Assembly (NCBI GenBank): GCA_016630955.3
Contig: CM049996.1
Span: forward strand, 1,488,001-1,552,000
Direction of reading: 5' to 3'
DNA from: Didymella arachidicola
Lineage: Eukaryota > Ascomycota > Dothideomycetes > Pleosporales > Didymellaceae
DNA length: 64,000 bases
The notes below the pieces were generated by a model that was not told where the DNA came from, made no database searches, and saw only the letters and a program-made list of their open reading frames with translations. Shown one piece after another: positions 45,559 through 55,730 of the stretch. The position numbers and the translations under genes are program-made. Within the stretch, counting starts at the first letter, position 1, and each line of letters begins with the position of its first letter.

Positions 45559-46450
45559 TGTGGGCTGACCAGGTGGGGCTTTCCGAGCAAGTGGAAGATT
45601 CTGACGCTCGATACGTCGTGTGATACCGTACTCATACCAGACAGTGCTAGTCTCTGCGGCTGTAATATAGCTCATAAGCACTGCGATCAGGATGGTGAAT
45701 GACTCCGTTGGTGTCTCCAGCAGGGCTGAGTGGGAAGTGTGCATCTCTGCTACGAAGCCCAAGACTCCCCGAAATGCTCTCTTTGCTCGATTGGACAAGC
45801 CAAACGCTTATCGCGGTAAGTAGAAATCGGGCTGGGAGCCCCGCTCTCTGCGAATTCGTAATCGCAAGACTCAAAGTCTGGCAATTGTGGACCAAAAGGT
45901 CTCGCCCTCTGACAACACCGCATTGGAATAGAGCAAGAGAGCAATCCGTACTCTGCTTCTTTCTCAGCTGTTAGAACTTGATCACGGCGCAGATCCAGAG
46001 CTTTCCGTAGGCAGCGTAATTAAAATAGGTTGCACCATGCTTCAAAGTACTCTGCCGATCTCCAGAAGGTACTCACGCTGGTCTCAATGTAGTCGTTGGT
46101 GAACGTGAAACCCGATATGTTGTTGTCCCCAAATAGCCAACAGACTTTGGTCTGGTCACGTGGATGCATGCAATGAAGCGCCAGCTTCAAATACATCCAA
46201 AAACTAATGGCTTCCAAGGTTCGGGCGCCTCCCTCGTGGTCTCGAAGAACTCGAAGGCTGGTGCCATAACACAGCTGCGATCACATGGAACGTGAGAAAG
46301 TTGAGAAGGGGCCATGAGTGGTCGAAGTCGAGGTACATGCTGTTTGACCGTTGCACCAAGAAAGTTGGTAACCCCGGAGAATCGGTCTAGAGTACATCTG
46401 GCGTTATCTCTGCCAACACAGACCGAAGCCTCAATGAGCGAGCATGTATG
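45559..46450 (-). pseudogene. Gene relics right of the transposon, relic C
   Basis: The reverse strand shows protein-like segments in different frames. From about 46370 one frame reads NSMYLDFDHSWPLLNFLTFH; another, around 46260-46022, reads RTLEAISFWMYLKLALHCMH and then SGFTFTNDYIETSVSTFWRS before a stop; near 45.7-45.6 kb a third has ILIAVLMSYITAAETSTVWY and runs to QPT at the transposon border. Changes of frame without usable splice sites indicate decay. The last motif matches the end of relic A at 39.9 kb. The ORF end coincides with the TA insertion point, so the transposon landed in or at the end of this relic. Family unknown. Confidence 0.4.
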
Positions 46451-47594
46451 ATTTCCTGTGAGCTCCAGGCCCGTGTCCAGTACGGATGCTGTTCCAACCG
46501 CACGGCAGCACTTTACAAACGCGACGATACTGAACTGAATAGAATATATCAGCGGGTCCTGCTATACAACGTCGTCAACTTTTCAATCCCGTCAAAGTGC
46601 TTTGCTACACCCTATCGCTGCCTAACCAAGCGAGAACCTCATTCGACTCTCTACATACTTTAACCATCTATTGTATTTGCGCTTTTCTCCATATTCTCAC
46701 CCTGGTTGATATACAGCGCATCAATCCAGATATTTTGTCTAGAAAAGCGTTGAGCAGCGATCGCAAGGAATTCATACAGGCTATTGCCGACCAACGTCGT
46801 TTCGCCGTTCAGCAGGACTGGATGGTTCTCGGTCTGGTCCCCTCATATGTAGGACAGGCAGCTTCTCTGAGGGCTCTCGGATATCGATCTGGATACGTCC
46901 GTCATCTAAATCTGGTAGAACTCTGATGAAACGTGGACGATTTAGGTGGAGAAGAAGGTTTGTATATAAAATCGCACTGAGGCTGGGAACGTGTGGGTGG
47001 AGACTGAAATGCCATAGCTCAAGCGTCGAAGATGTGCAGTTTTTCGGTGAGAGGTGGAAGGTACGGGCTGCGAGATGGACATGAGGGTGTGTGACAAAGT
47101 GCAGATAGGGTGCAGACAGGGTGCACTAAGAGCAGGCTGAGGCGGCGCATAGACAGAAGGCGCAAACCAGACGTAGGCAGTATACGCTCCGTTTAATCTC
47201 ACACATCCAGGTCGCCCTGAACACATGCATGCCATGCATCAGCCGTCAAAGAGACAGAAAGTGTTCATAACTGTGCACTGTAGATATTGAGATTTGCTAC
47301 CAATGCTCTACGCCCCCACCATGTAACACCTCAAGAAATGTATGTAGTATATGTACAAGTCGGGGTAGCTCTTGCTACTAAACAACAGCCAAAGCAGCCA
47401 GCAAAAGGAAAGTCGCCGTCTCGGTCATCATAATCATGGGGAGTCGTGAGTATGCAATCTCATTGAGACTGCGAAAGAGGAGGGTCGAAAGGAGGGCAAA
47501 TGCGCCCAAGACATCGCGAGCAAAAACCAGATGTGCGCCAGAATAATGTGAGGAAACCCAAATGCCGCCATATCCAAGCTCTTGAGCGATGCTC
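46451..47594. other. Right edge of the accessory island, 1.1 kb
   Basis: One forward frame (46597-46926, 109 aa) has a protein-like second half (QAIADQRRFAVQQDWMVLGL) but no recognisable family and no clear start; it may be another relic. The rest has nothing recognisable. Confidence 0.3.
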
Positions 47595-50284
47595 TCAGAT
47601 CCAATCGTCATCCTTCTTGCCGCCAACTGGCCCACCGATATCAATCTCCCTGTCGAACGCGAGTCCGAGGTCGAGCTTAGGAACTTCGATCTGAGGCGCT
47701 GCCTCTGCCTTCTTCTTTGGGCTCATCTTCACCGGACTTATAGTGCCAGTATTGTTGTCGCTGCCCATTCTGACGGGTTTGACGTCCCAATCATCTTCGA
47801 GAGCGGCACCAATCCACACCTTGATGCTGTCGTGCACGGCGCCGTAATATTTGGGATTGCAGGCGCGGAGATGGCTCATCATCTTCTCGAATCCAGAGAT
47901 GCGGAGGTTCTCACGAAGCTCGTTGCGCACATCGCGTGTTGGCAGCGATGCTAGCAGCCCGTTGAGGAGGTCGATGTGCGTTGCTAGGTAGTTCGTTGCG
48001 TCCCACTCGACTCCGCCAACATAAGGTGCGGCAGGTACAATAGCGCGAGGGCCGGGGAAATGAGCCTTGGTGTAGCTCATAGGCGCTGAAGGCCCAGGAG
48101 GGATGGGGATAACATTAAGATGGTGGATGAAGATCCAAAATACCTCCTTTGTGACGTTTGTCATCTCTTTGCACCACACCTGATATGGACGTGATGTGTG
48201 CATCTGCAGGATGAATGGAACTGTCGAAGATTCCTTCTCCCTCACAGGATCGCGGAGGTATCCAAGAAGCTCAGCAGCACGAGTTGGAAGCTCTGATTCG
48301 GGAGCCTGGTCGATGTGCGCGAAGATAATTTGTATGATAAGCTCACGGGTCGTGAACTCACTAGGTCCTTTGTGCTCCTCATCAAAGAGCATGGCAATGA
48401 GAGCTGGGTAGAGCGTAGAAGATATGCTGGCGAGTTGCTTGAGGGCACTGTCTGTCGTGCAGAGCCCTTTTAAGCAACGGAGGAGTTCGTGGAGGAGCGT
48501 ATCTTCGTGATCTTCGCGCCACTCGATCTCCATGATGCGGTGAAGTAATGCAACAAGCTCCAGCATGCCGCCGTCTTGGATGAATATGTTGACCCACTCG
48601 ACCGTCTCGTTCCTCAGCAATAGGCGTAGCTTGTGCAGCTTCCCAACTTCGACGTCCTGTGGCTTAGTGTTCTTCTTGAGGTAGTTGATGAACTCAGTAG
48701 ACTTTACTGTCTTTGAGCTGTTCGAAACAGATCTGTTCGAGGCTGCGTCTGAGGAAAGCGACCTGGACGATGGCGATTTTGGAATCGGACTCGGCCTGGC
48801 TGCTGTCTCCATTTCTGAAGCCCGCGACTTCTTCGTCGGAGAGTTGCTTCTGAATGTAAACGACTTGCTTGATGGCCGCTCACGTTTTGTACCATCAGAG
48901 TTGCTTGTCTGCGAGCTCGAGAACGCCTCTTGTGTGGAGTCATTCCTTGTCTTGGTTGTAGGCTGCAATTTTGGTACGCCTTTGCCCTCGGACTCCCCGA
49001 TCGATGGAATTGATGTCGTGGAGAGTCGTGGTGTATCGAGCTTGTGCGTGCGGACGAAGTCTGCTTTGACCTCGATCTTCAATGTTCGCATTGCGGCGCG
49101 CTGATGTGTGGGGATATTCCGCGATTCCTGCAATCATTAGACACTGATGTAGTGAACCCTGGCTCATGTCTTACCAAGACTTCCTCGAACTCAGCATCCA
49201 CGACCTTTGGGTCGAGCTCCTTGGTGGGCGATGGTGGCGCATCTGTCTGCTTCGTCCTGCCATTGAAGGCGGCGACTGCAGCCATGACTCTATTTGGCTT
49301 CTTGGTCGGACTGGGCGGTGGATCCACCGCGCTATTCGCCATGGGTTGCCTGCAAATGTCCGTACTGGCTCGGTCGAGCGTCGGTCTGTTAGGCTTACTC
49401 TTTGACGGTGAGCTGTCTCTAGTTCTCTCCCCGTTTCCTTGTGCATTCGTCAAGGGTGCTCTGTCGGCACTCTTCTTTCGCGAGAACGTGTCCATCAGGG
49501 ATGTTGCAGACTTGGGAACATGCATTGACTTGGGCCGCTCCTTGGGCGTAGGCCGTTTCTGCAGAGACGGCTGGCCGAACTCGAAGAAGTCGCGCTGCTT
49601 CGAGGGAGAGTAGTTGTTCGGCGTGTACAGGTCCATCTCGCCCTCGAGACTGCGGCGTTGATCGTTGAGCGGGACTTTGCTCGTGGCCGTGACGTCCTGT
49701 AGTGGCTGCGAGCTGAATTGTGCCCAAATGGGTGTCGGCGCAGGTGCAGATGCCAGGGCTGGGGAGAAGATGGGTGCTGTATTCTCCTTATCTTTGCTGG
49801 GCGATCGTGCAATCTTGCGCGACTTGTTCTTGCCGAACATAGATGCCAGATTGGTCGACGACTTGGTCTTCTTCGCCTTGTCGAGAGCCTCTTCGTCGTC
49901 GTGCGCTTGGCGGAGGTCGACGGACTGCTTCTCCTTCGCCTTGTCCTTGCCAAGGGACCGCAGCGACACAGTGCTGAGGGTCTTCTTGTGCAGGCCCTTG
50001 CGCGGGCTCGAGCTGCGCGAGTCGTGCGACTGCTTGCGTGTGGGAAGGATGGGCAGGTTCTCGAAGCGGTTGCTGCGCTGCTGGCTGTGGGGATGGTCTG
50101 GTGGCAGCAGCGGCGCGTTCATGGTCGTCGACGGCGTAGGAATGTACGGGGCTGTCGATGGCGCAGCCTTTAGTGTGGTGGCATCGGACGGCGAGCGCTT
50201 GTGCTGGCCCATGATGGACTTGAGCACCGAAGCTGACTTATTGCGGCGGTGGCCAGCGGCGGGGCCGGGCGCAGGCGCTGCCAT
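47595..50284 (-). CDS. Formin-like GBD/FH3 domain protein (880 aa)
   Basis: Two exons on the reverse strand, 50284..49175 and 49127..47595, with a 47-nt intron; the join gives DAEFEEVLESRNIPTHQRAA. Residues 1-355 are disordered and rich in Ser, Pro and Lys with many SP/TP sites (SPSK, SPTK repeats), suggesting heavy phosphorylation. From about 358 a GTPase-binding/armadillo (Drf_GBD-FH3) region follows: MRTLKIEVKADFVRTH (~383), LRLLLRNETVEWVNIFIQDG (~535), HEDTLLHELLRCLKGLCTT (~580), ending near 830. No FH1 or FH2 actin-nucleating domain follows, so it is the FH2-less relative of fungal SepA/Bni1 formins. A role as a Rho-GTPase effector or scaffold at the cell cortex is inferred. Confidence 0.85.
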
Positions 50285-50998
50285 TGCGAGGGCAGCGACG
50301 ACCTGGCGGGGAGGGCAGGTGCAATGGTCGAGGCGGAGACGGTCAGCGAGGCAGTCGAATCGTGTGCAGGCTACAGCAGGGACGGGTCGGGCATTATTTG
50401 GCGGAGGGGTTGGGGTCGTCTCCAGATGGTTCGTGCCTACGTCAAGTACATAAACACTGGCCGTTGCACCGCAACGCCATACGCGCTAGCTCCGCGGCAT
50501 CTCACGCGCGCTTGGAGCTTGGACGTGGCACACCGCAATTCGACTTGCAAGAGCCAATTGTTCTGGATTGGAGACAAGTGTCGTCTGTTTTAGCCACGGC
50601 ACCTCGACGCTGTGGATCGTTCTTGCTTGTTCGCGGCAAGCGCTGCCGGCCTGCGGTGCGATTGCCTTGCACACGTTCGATCAGACGGACAAACACAGCA
50701 GGACCAGCCACTCGAAGGCCTGAGCCTGTTGCCAGTACCGTATTCGATGGACAGACTTGATGGTAGTGCCGCTCTGGTCGCTGGACTTATTCATGCACCT
50801 ACATATCGTGACCCGAGTCTTGGGTTGTTGTATCTGGGGTGTTCCTGCCTGATCCCCCAGCGAACCGTTGCTGGCCAATCATAGCTTGAAGCCATCAGCG
50901 CTCCTGCCTGTTTAGGGAGACCTCTCTTTTTTGTTGTAGAGGAAACCCGGTAAAGGAGTAGACTTTCTGCAAAAAAAGAGAGGTCGTTAGAAGTTATC
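50285..50998. other. Promoter of GBD/FH3 gene and inverted repeat
   Basis: Divergent to the zinc-finger ORF. Contains a perfect 14-bp inverted repeat, GACCTCTCTTTTTT at 50919-50932 and its complement at 50972-50985, separated by 39 bases. The phrase CATAGCTTGAAGCCA near 50880 recurs near 52694. No coding frame with family features seen. Confidence 0.45.
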
Positions 50999-51289
50999 TT
51001 GAGGTCCTCGGCCGCCACCAAGCGCCATAACCAGGAACCCAGCAGGCATGAAAAGAAGTGCAACGAATGTGGGGAGATGCGATTGTTGTCCATGCGAGGA
51101 CCCAAAGGGGGAAGATCCCTTTGTCTGGATTGCGGTAAAACCTGGCTGCGTCAGCAGCCTCTGAGCGGCGAGAAGAAGTGCACAGGATGTGGAAATGGAT
51201 GGGGTTATGGTAGAATATGGTTGACCGGCCCAGCTGGGAAGAAGACCATCTGCAAGAATTGTTTTGTGCGATACAATGAGTATCGCTAG
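50999..51289 (+). CDS. Small protein with two GATA-like zinc fingers
   Basis: A forward frame, open stop-to-stop from 50954 to 51289, encodes two tandem C-x2-C...C-x2-C modules: KKCNECGEMRLLSM with GPKGGRSLCLDCGKTWL, then KKCTGCGNGW with TGPAGKKTICKNCFVRY. The second half of each (GP.GKK/R.LC..C) resembles the knuckle of GATA-type fingers (GPxGxKxLCNxCG). Basic residues surround both. There is no ATG before the first finger, so an upstream exon, or use of an internal Met, must be assumed; the boundary given is the TTG at 50999. A DNA- or RNA-binding role is plausible. Expression is untested, and it lies in a patch rich in duplicated and decayed sequence. Confidence 0.5.
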   Translation: MRSSAATKRHNQEPSRHEKKCNECGEMRLLSMRGPKGGRSLCLDCGKTWLRQQPLSGEKKCTGCGNGWGYGRIWLTGPAGKKTICKNCFVRYNEYR

Positions 51290-51397
51290 GCGGTAGAATA
51301 CGCAGGAAGGCAGGCGGATGGAGATGAGTAGAAGGAGAACATACCACCTGCATAGTAACCTTCGCAGGTAGTACTTAGTAACTTCAATCAACCGTTC
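51290..51397. other. 3' flank of the zinc-finger ORF
   Basis: Short non-coding interval leading into the duplicated gene fragment; nothing recognised. Confidence 0.3.
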
Positions 51398-51650
51398 CTA
51401 TGCTCTTTCTGTAATGGTGCCTATGCTCCTGCTACCGAGTAGTCGACTAAGACTTTGACAGCTTAAGCCCTTACAGCTTGATGAGCCAACTGCCTGCACC
51501 TTTCGTAACCACCACAGACGCATCCCTTCGCATCTGCCATATCTTTGTAGTATGGTGTCCAGTCCACCACTGTGTGGGAACACAACCGTCCGCAAGACAC
51601 AAGGACACTGCTTCGTAGAAAGCTTGGTCTCTAAGACGTTCATGTGCTTT
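51398..51650 (-). pseudogene. Internally deleted duplicate of the F-box-like gene
   Basis: 51485-51570 matches 52922-53005, the 3' coding part of the F-box-like gene: the reverse strand gives TILQRYGRCEGMRLWWL against AILQRYGRRDGMDLWWL. From 51571 the match jumps to 54288-54346, upstream of the intact gene's start (CAACCGTCCG(C/T)AAGA shared). The copy therefore joins the gene's C-terminal codons to its upstream flank with about 1.3 kb missing. Differences between copies are mostly transitions. Not functional as an F-box gene. Confidence 0.7.
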
Positions 51651-51979
51651 ATTAGTACCCGCGATGTGCCCGCGTTAGAGGTGTGCACTCAGTTGATTAA
51701 ACTCCCGTTAGCTATGTTAACGCGTGTTATCATTCAATTGGATTGTCGCAAAGAGGAAGATTAGCCAACAGCGATCAATGCCGACACGGAGATTTGAGAT
51801 TATGTTCAACGCAAGACCTACCTTCAACGCTATATAGATCAGGACAAGTCGCACGAGGATGTCTCCCTCGTTCAGTGCCTTCGTCATTTCAACTTTCTGA
51901 AGGGGAAGAAGCGCCAGAGAGCGGGTAAACGAATTGTAAAATATTACCGGCGCCATAATCCAGTCAAAGACGTTGTAGA

Positions 51980-52195
51980 CTATTCAGCATCGGGAGGCGA
52001 GAGCCAACCGGGCTGACTATAGAGGTCCTTGTGAGGCCCAGCGAACGGAGAGCCGAGAAGAGGAGGAGCGAAGAGGTCGCCAGTGGGAGCTGGAGCGGCG
52101 GCAGCGAGATCTTCAGCTTCAGTCAAGCTGAACAGGCGGTAGAGCTTAAGGTTTTCGTCGCCAGCAACGAAGTTGTAGGCGTCTAAGGAAGACAT
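51980..52195 (-). CDS. Small hypothetical ORF (71 aa), possibly the 5' part of a frameshifted gene
   Basis: Begins MSSLDAYNFVAGDENLKLYR and continues with an Ala/Pro-rich segment ending GWLSPPDAE. The next frame over, starting right at the stop, reads naturally IVYNVFDWIMAPVIFYNSFT and continues to a GTAGGT donor near 51828, so loss of one A in the GAATAG context could have split one gene. The downstream part contains a hydrophobic segment. No family was recognised. It could equally be an orphan small protein followed by chance coding. Confidence 0.35.
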   Translation of the reverse strand: MSSLDAYNFVAGDENLKLYRLFSLTEAEDLAAAAPAPTGDLFAPPLLGSPFAGPHKDLYSQPGWLSPPDAE

Positions 52196-52844
52196 AATAG
52201 AAGTATTGAAGATGATTAAGAACTTCTAGACGTGAGAAATTACAAAAGGAAATACAAATTCAAGTCTAACGAGCACTTTGACGGCTTCAAGTACTTTAGG
52301 TACATTCCTGTTGGCAAATGCTTCTGGCGTTACCGGGCTATCCGCAACCCTGGCTTTCTTGATGCCCTGGCGGGTAAACAGATGAGAGAATTTACATGTA
52401 TGATTAATATCGTCGTAGCTCTTTTAAGCATATGGTATACGAATTTAGTGAATGAAATAAACGTGTACGCATAGGGCAGTGTATACGCAAGGTTTAGATT
52501 GACTACGTCTCATGTCAGCAATACACTCAGATAGATGAGAAAATGTGACTGTATGAGCGAATTGCGCACAAGGTCGCGGGTGCAGCGAGCTCGTGACGGC
52601 GGAGCTAGTACTGTGGTATCAGGCACAAGTAGTGTAGGTGGATCTGTTCATGCTCCTGCCAGTTCACCAGGACATCGACAGCTGGTTCCATCATAGCTTG
52701 AAGCCAGCAGAGTTCCTATCAGTTCACAAACACCTTGCCAGCTTTCGTTGAGCGCCTCCCGTAAAGTGGAGACTTAGATCATCCTTTTGAACATTCCTCT
52801 CCTGCCTCTGAGCTTACCGCAAGCCTTCGCTCTGGATGGCGACG
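52196..52844. other. Non-coding patch between small ORF and F-box-like gene
   Basis: A forward frame at 52232-52474 (80 aa) is basic and aromatic at its N-terminus but has no recognisable motif. CATAGCTTGAAGCCA near 52694 repeats a phrase seen near 50880, part of the duplicated landscape. Confidence 0.35.
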
Positions 52845-53948
52845 TTAGTCGAAGTCGTGTCCAGTTTCTGTGGCGACAGTGAACCAGTGCTCGCACCTCA
52901 ACCCATCATAGCCTGCTGGGCCAACTGCCTGCGCCTCCCATAACCACCATAGATCCATCCCATCGCGTCTGCCATATCGTTGTAGTATGGCATCCAGTCT
53001 ACACATTGTCAGCTTTGCCTTCATCCTGCCAGGACCAAACGCACCGTCTCGCTCAAACCCGCCTTCCTGCTTCTTAATCTCGCCCCAGCTCCTCTTCTCC
53101 TGCGACCCCAACTGCACGACTCTCGCCTTCTTCGCCCTCGTAGCCACAATCCTAACCTCACCTTTGAGATTCTGCTCCGGCGTCCCCAACCGCCAATTCT
53201 GCACAACCTCATGCCCGGGCCTGGCAGACCATTCGTGCATCTTCCTGTCGTCCTGCGTGCGCTCCTCATCTCTAGCCTGGTCCTGCTTGAGCGGCACTAT
53301 CCACATCTTGACCTGCGCATCCGAAGCCTCGCCGTCGCGCTCCTTCAGCAGAGCGTTCCAGGTCTCAGGCTGCTGTTGCCGTTTCTGCCTGTGGTCGTAG
53401 CCGCTGGCAATGAAGTCTGTGCAGGGTGTGATGTATGTTAGTCGTCTCCATGCGTCGCTGTTGAGCAGCGCTTCAATGTCCATGTATGTGGTTACGTCGC
53501 GCCAGCCATCGCCTTGACCCGTGCCGTGCCAGCAGTCGTCGACTTCGAGTTCATCGAGACACAGACCTGGGAAGACGGACAGAGCATTGGCGAAGTAGTA
53601 AGTCGGGTAGTATTCTGGCCTATTGTCTGTATAGAGTGGGAAGGGAAAGGCGCGGACGCGGATGTGACGTAGCCGGGTGATGATACTTTGGTCGACGGCA
53701 AGAAGTGTCTCAAGGAGGTCCTCGGTACCGCGGAAATGGAGCGTGCAGTTCAATGGAAGATGGCGCCAGGCTTCGGCGTGGATTTGGTGACATGTGAGTA
53801 GCAGAGCTGACCGGGGCGAGGGAGTGGGTTCTACAGCTGTTTTGCTAGGGTTCCTGTGGCCATGGACGATTGTGTAGGAGCTGAAGAGAAAGCCGTATAT
53901 CAACTCCCGCAATTCGATTGGGATGGCCAGAAGGTTTGGTGTAGCCAT
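52845..53948 (-). CDS. F-box-like hypothetical protein (367 aa)
   Basis: Single exon. The N-terminus LLAIPIELRELIYGFLF is an F-box-like leader, followed by SALLLTCHQIHAEAWRHLPL, the second signature of this orphan family of Dothideomycetes; the gene at 1619-2449 has the same arrangement. The middle (about residues 190-330) is highly charged with many Arg/Lys/Glu. The C-terminus contains DAILQRYGRRDGMDLWWLWE, which is duplicated in the fragment at 51.5 kb. No intron required. Possible SCF adaptor by analogy only; function unknown. Confidence 0.72.
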   Translation of the reverse strand: MATPNLLAIPIELRELIYGFLFSSYTIVHGHRNPSKTAVEPTPSPRSALLLTCHQIHAEAWRHLPLNCTLHFRGTEDLLETLLAVDQSIITRLRHIRVRAFPFPLYTDNRPEYYPTYYFANALSVFPGLCLDELEVDDCWHGTGQGDGWRDVTTYMDIEALLNSDAWRRLTYITPCTDFIASGYDHRQKRQQQPETWNALLKERDGEASDAQVKMWIVPLKQDQARDEERTQDDRKMHEWSARPGHEVVQNWRLGTPEQNLKGEVRIVATRAKKARVVQLGSQEKRSWGEIKKQEGGFERDGAFGPGRMKAKLTMCRLDAILQRYGRRDGMDLWWLWEAQAVGPAGYDGLRCEHWFTVATETGHDFD

Positions 53949-54552
53949 ATTGCAAGGTTGTATTGGGTCAGATTCGATGCAAGTAAGACAAAACTCTTTT
54001 CCTGTGTACGTGGTGAGACGATGTCCAGCGTCTGCGGATGACTATGGCTGACCCTGGCGGCTCTTGCTGGAGTCGATACCACATAGACCACGAATGAATA
54101 GTTAAGGTTGCAATAAGTGAAAGTCAGCTTGATCTGGGGAATCAGGAGGATCATGCGCCGTCTTTATGGCGTGCCAGAGCATCACGGCACAAGGACTGGT
54201 TCGTTGTTAGCATGACGTTTGGGTATTTGCCGGCGGTACCAATCGAAGCCTGCGCTGCGCCGTAGCGCCGAAGACGGGATTGGTTCCACCATCCTGTAAG
54301 AATGCAACCGTCCGTAAGAGATAAGGACCCTGCTGTTTAGAACGCGTGTCATCGGCCCTTACACTCGTGTGCGAGCCACAGTAGCCTTTAAGCAGCTGCG
54401 AATTAGGGTTGCGTCTGGATCAGGTAGTCGGCTGTTGCGCAAGCTGATTTGCCAAAAGTTGCATTTACTATGAATAAGCACGCTCACTGCTGGGGTATCG
54501 TCGATGCATCTTAATCGCTGCGCTTCAGCTGCCTCTCGAGGCGTTTCCAGTC
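53949..54552. other. 5' flank of F-box-like gene and 3' flank of RER2
   Basis: Contains the sequence 54288-54346 that is copied in the fragment at 51571-51629. No coding frame recognised. Confidence 0.45.
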
Positions 54553-55730
54553 CTACTTCGACCTCCCACGGCCTTTCAACTGCTGTGTGGCAGCCTCTTC
54601 GATCTTCTTCTGCTGCCATTGCCATTCTACCAACACTGGTAGGAACTGCCACAAGTCGAATTCCGGCCACAGACACTTCAGAAAAACGATCGAAGTCTTT
54701 TCGTGACACTGCCATAGCATGAAGTCGCTCAATCGCTCCACGCCGGAGGTGCGCACCAGCAAGTCAAGCGGTGGGGCGTCCGTTGTCATCATGTTGTCTG
54801 TCAGAGTTTGATGGGTGATCGCCTCAGGATCCAGGAACTGGTGATTGTACAAATCATCCTTTTCGGACGGGTTGATCGCTGTCGAGCTTGACGAGGAATG
54901 CTCGTCGTCGTGCTTGTCCTCTTTTGAGGGCGACGACGACCGCGAATCGCGCTGCTCAGCCCCACCCACTATGTCCTCCTTAAGGGACTGCTTGCGAATA
55001 TGCTGTGTAATGCCCGATTCGGAGAATGTGCGCTTCGAGGGGCTCTGAAGGTTATGGATGGGTGTGCTATAGGTCTCGACAGTCTTCATGACTGCAGTCG
55101 TGATCTCGTGTCGCGAGGTGTAGGGGAAGCAGATATTAAGGATAGCCCTGCATATGTCAGAAACAACGCCTGGGCATCACAGACTCAGAGGCACTCACTT
55201 CTTGTTGTGTGCGGTCAGAGAAACTGCTCTGTCGACGGCCTTCAACACATCGGGCTTAATCAGCTCTCGCTGGCCCAACACCCGGACAGATGCTCCATAA
55301 CGGTCGAGGAGCGCGCCATGTTCGGACAGCTGCTCGAGTTTAACTTTGGCCATGGACATCAGAGCATCGACTTCGTGTTTTGAGCGCTTGAAGTTCTCGA
55401 TACTGAAGGCGTAGATAGTTACCACCTTCACGCCAGTCTTGTAGCAGACCTCTAATATCTGTGGAGGGGTCAATTCGCTGCGTGAGGATCCCCTCGGCGG
55501 CAACATACCCTGGCTAAGGACTCGAAGCCCATGTTGTGCCCCTCTACGGTCTCAATGTGGTGGTTTCGTGCGAATCGCCTGTTTCCATCCATGACGAACG
55601 CAACATGCTGAGGGATCGGCCCCTGCTTAAGAGAGCCGATGAGAAGCTCTCGCAATTGCCGTATTGTCCATGCGACTGGTGGCGAGGCGGCGAACCACTT
55701 GTGTATGCGAGAGTCGTGAATAGAGCTCAT
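54553..55730 (-). CDS. RER2: Cis-prenyltransferase (dehydrodolichyl diphosphate synthase)
   Basis: Adds isopentenyl units in cis to farnesyl diphosphate to make the dolichol precursor used in ER protein glycosylation. Three exons on the reverse strand, 55730..55509, 55458..55199 and 55147..54553; introns 50 and 51 nt; 358 aa. Undecaprenyl-synthase-fold motifs: HVAFVMDGNRRFAR with Asp48, VVTIYAFSIENFKRS, and region V LLVRTSGVERLSDFMLWQ followed by WPEFDLWQFLPVL. Between them is an acidic Ser-rich insertion (about residues 195-255), longer than in yeast. An N-terminal helix (about 19-36) may hold it to the ER membrane with its Nus1 partner. Confidence 0.94.

Noticed and set aside
49665..50453. 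262-aa forward ORF over the GBD/FH3 gene
   Set aside because: Cys/Arg/Ser-rich antisense shadow of the disordered N-terminus; no motif.
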